The notes below the pieces were generated by a model that saw only the letters and a list, made by a program, of their open reading frames with translations, did not search any database and was not told the DNA's origin. Below are positions 62,644 through 64,000 of a DNA stretch of 64,000 nt, piece after piece. The number at the start of each line of letters is the position of its first letter. Position 1 is the first letter of the stretch. The DNA is from JAEKNW01 sp963678375. GTDB taxonomy: Bacteria > Cloacimonadota > Cloacimonadia > Cloacimonadales > JAFGVF01. A program made the position numbers and the translations under genes. The DNA lies in NCBI GenBank assembly GCA_963678375.2, contig OY782831.1, positions 868,001-932,000 on the forward strand. The letters are read 5' to 3'.

Positions 62644-62675
62644 ATATAATTTTACACTCAAAAGAGGAAATCAAG

Positions 62676-62942
62676 ATGTATATATTAGATGACAAACATT
62701 TAGAAAAGGCAAAGGAGATAGTCCTATCAGCACGCAAGAAAAAGTCATGTAAAGTGTGTTATGATAGGGGCTATATTGGTGTAAATCAACAAAACATGGT
62801 AGTTATATGCCATAAGTGTGTAGATGCAGAGAAAGCGACAGAAGAGTGGAAAAAATATGTTCTGGAAAACGAAGATTTAAAAGAACATTACAGTGAATTC
62901 TTTGAAGAAGAAGATGAAAAGGAAACTTCAGAAGAAGAGTAA
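62676..62942 (+). CDS. Small zinc-ribbon-like protein upstream of ileS
   Basis: This 88-residue soluble protein has two CxxC pairs: SCKVCYDRGYIGV (Cys25, Cys28) and VVICHKCVDAEKA (Cys46, Cys49), a treble-clef or zinc-ribbon spacing. An N-terminal helix and a very acidic C-terminal tail (EEEDEKETSEEE) flank them. The CDRGYIG-like loop recalls DnaJ-type zinc repeats. I do not recognise a named family. A GAGG site precedes the ATG, and ileS begins 40 bases downstream, so they probably share a transcript. Function unknown. Confidence 0.75.
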   Translation: MYILDDKHLEKAKEIVLSARKKKSCKVCYDRGYIGVNQQNMVVICHKCVDAEKATEEWKKYVLENEDLKEHYSEFFEEEDEKETSEEE

Positions 62943-62982
62943 GATAAATTATTATTAAGTCATATTAATAAAAGGATTGCAA

Positions 62983-64000
62983 ATGTATAAAAGTATTGAT
63001 TTGAAGGAATCTCCAGCTCTTTTGGAAGAAAGAGTTAGGGAATATTGGCAAGAAAAAAACACTCATAATAAAAGTATAGATAACCGAGAGGGAGCAGATC
63101 AATTTGTCTTCTTTGAGGGACCTCCTACAGCTAATGGTAAACCTGGGATCCATCATGTGATGGCTAGAACCTTGAAAGATTCAGTCTGCCGTTACAAAAC
63201 AATGCAGGGTTATCAAGTAAAACGCAAAGCTGGCTGGGATACTCATGGTCTTCCAGTTGAGATTGAAGTTGAGAAAACATTAGGCTTAGATGGTAAGCCA
63301 GAGATAGAGAAATATGGTATAGAACCATTTAATAAGAAGTGTCGTGAATCGGTATTCACCTACGAAGGTTTATGGCGTAAAATGACTGAGCAAATGGGAT
63401 ACTGGGTTGACTTAGATAATCCCTATATCACTCTAGACAATAATTATATTGAAACTGTATGGTGGATATTGAATGATTTCTTTAAGAGAGATCTGCTTTA
63501 TAAGGGTCATAAGATCGTTCCTTATTGTCCAAAATGTGGAACGCCTTTATCATCTCATGAAGTTGCTCAAGGTTATAAAGATGTAAATGACCCGTCTGTT
63601 TTCGTTAAGTTTAAAGCTCAAGATATGAATAATACTTACTTCTTAGCTTGGACAACTACCCCTTGGACTCTTTTATCTAATGTTGCTTTAGTAGTAAATC
63701 CAGAAGAAAAGTATGTTAAGATAAAAATCGATGAATCTGATGATTTCCTTATTTTAGCTAAGGCAAGACTATCTGTTATTTCAGAAGACTATGAAATAGT
63801 GGAAGAATACAAGGGCTCAGAGCTTGAGCATAAAAGATATGAAAGACTTTATGATTTCATGGATGTTGAAGAAGATGGCTGGTATATAGGTTTAGCAGAC
63901 TATGTTACTATGGATGATGGTACTGGTGTAGTCCATACTGCTCCCGCTTTTGGTGCAGATGACTATAATATCGGTATGAAGTATAAATTACCTTTTATAA
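62983..64000 (+). CDS. ileS: Isoleucyl-tRNA synthetase, N-terminal part (runs off right edge)
   Basis: It charges tRNA-Ile in the cytoplasm. About 339 residues are present, from MYKSIDLKESPALLEERVREYW. The ATP-binding signature is FFEGPPTANGKPGIHHVMART, where the HIGH motif reads GIHH as in the eukaryotic-like IleRS type 2 group. KAGWDTHGLPVEIEVEK, YCPKCGTPLSSHEV and the editing-domain opening AWTTTPWTLLSNVAL (about 222-236) follow, then DGTGVVHTAPAFGADDY. AAAGGA precedes the ATG. The catalytic KMSKS and the C-terminal domains lie beyond the window. Confidence 0.95.
   Translation, partial: MYKSIDLKESPALLEERVREYWQEKNTHNKSIDNREGADQFVFFEGPPTANGKPGIHHVMARTLKDSVCRYKTMQGYQVKRKAGWDTHGLPVEIEVEKTLGLDGKPEIEKYGIEPFNKKCRESVFTYEGLWRKMTEQMGYWVDLDNPYITLDNNYIETVWWILNDFFKRDLLYKGHKIVPYCPKCGTPLSSHEVAQGYKDVNDPSVFVKFKAQDMNNTYFLAWTTTPWTLLSNVALVVNPEEKYVKIKIDESDDFLILAKARLSVISEDYEIVEEYKGSELEHKRYERLYDFMDVEEDGWYIGLADYVTMDDGTGVVHTAPAFGADDYNIGMKYKLPFI

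Larger units (their letters stand above)
61949..62675. other. Intergenic region of about 730 nt, a mosaic of repeat elements
   Basis: This is the longest gap in the window and holds no recognisable gene or tRNA. From left to right it carries a candidate rpmE promoter (62012-62040), the double-hairpin element (62128-62180) with a partial duplication (to 62229), the TTGATTGTTA hairpin (62310-62365), module ii (62384-62419), the CCTC/GAGGG hairpin (62441-62475), module iii (62519-62554) and a promoter for the zinc-ribbon gene. Confidence 0.65.

Overview
This 64 kb window is an AT-rich chromosomal segment of a Gram-negative bacterium. lpxK and lnt indicate an LPS-bearing, lipoprotein-bearing outer membrane. 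A PorU-like C25 peptidase, secreted proteins with type IX-style C-terminal sorting domains, two GWxTD-domain proteins, a Bacteroidetes/Entamoeba-type phosphoglycerate dehydrogenase and a tricorn-like S41 protease all point to the FCB group. My best guess is a Cloacimonadota-like lineage, with Delongbacteria or a relative as the alternative; this is inference from gene content, not a database match. Acetate kinase, a fused glutamate formiminotransferase/cyclodeaminase and two amino-acid exporters fit an amino-acid fermenter. Several intergenic regions carry TTGACA-type -35 boxes, and most genes have AGGAG-like ribosome binding sites.

Layout. 1-6712: start of hisS (-), a hybrid sensor kinase that lacks its phospho-acceptor histidine (-), serA-like dehydrogenase (+) and the obgE-dprA pair (-). 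7135-16518: recJ / lipoprotein / lnt operon (+), a MerR regulator, LysE (-) and split LysO (+) exporters placed head to head, a HAD phosphatase, an AAA_14/DUF4143 ATPase broken by a one-base frameshift, and lpxK (-). 16787-25956: priA, a secreted protein with a sorting tail, a PorU-like peptidase and a radical SAM/SPASM protein, all (+). 26182-27408: ackA (-).

27551-38802 is the most striking block: a seven-gene minus-strand operon encoding an outer-membrane barrel, a ~2,140-residue periplasmic TPR protein, a small secreted protein, a TolQ/ExbB channel, two TolR/ExbD proteins (one with Asn in place of the channel Asp) and an FHA-like/AgmX-like transmembrane protein. Together these look like a proton-driven trans-envelope machine resembling the Myxococcus Agl-Glt/Nfs complexes.

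38932-64000: yraN (+); dnaE overlapping two GWxTD genes (-); an effector-binding protein (+); a Mut7-C protein with a Zn-metalloprotease; a tricorn-like protease; pgeF overlapping a DUF342 gene; a large PKD/lamin-tail secreted protein; the FTCD gene; and a CorC/HlyC, prfA, DUF1385, rpmE series (-). The right edge holds a small zinc-ribbon gene and the start of ileS (+).

No tRNA, rRNA, CRISPR array, prophage or intact insertion sequence was recognised. The long intergenic gaps instead hold members of dispersed repeat families: a double-hairpin element with compensatory base changes (4498-4548 and 62128-62180), and a modular element whose pieces recur at 11.7-11.9, 46.0-46.2, 47.6-47.7 and 62.3-62.55 kb.
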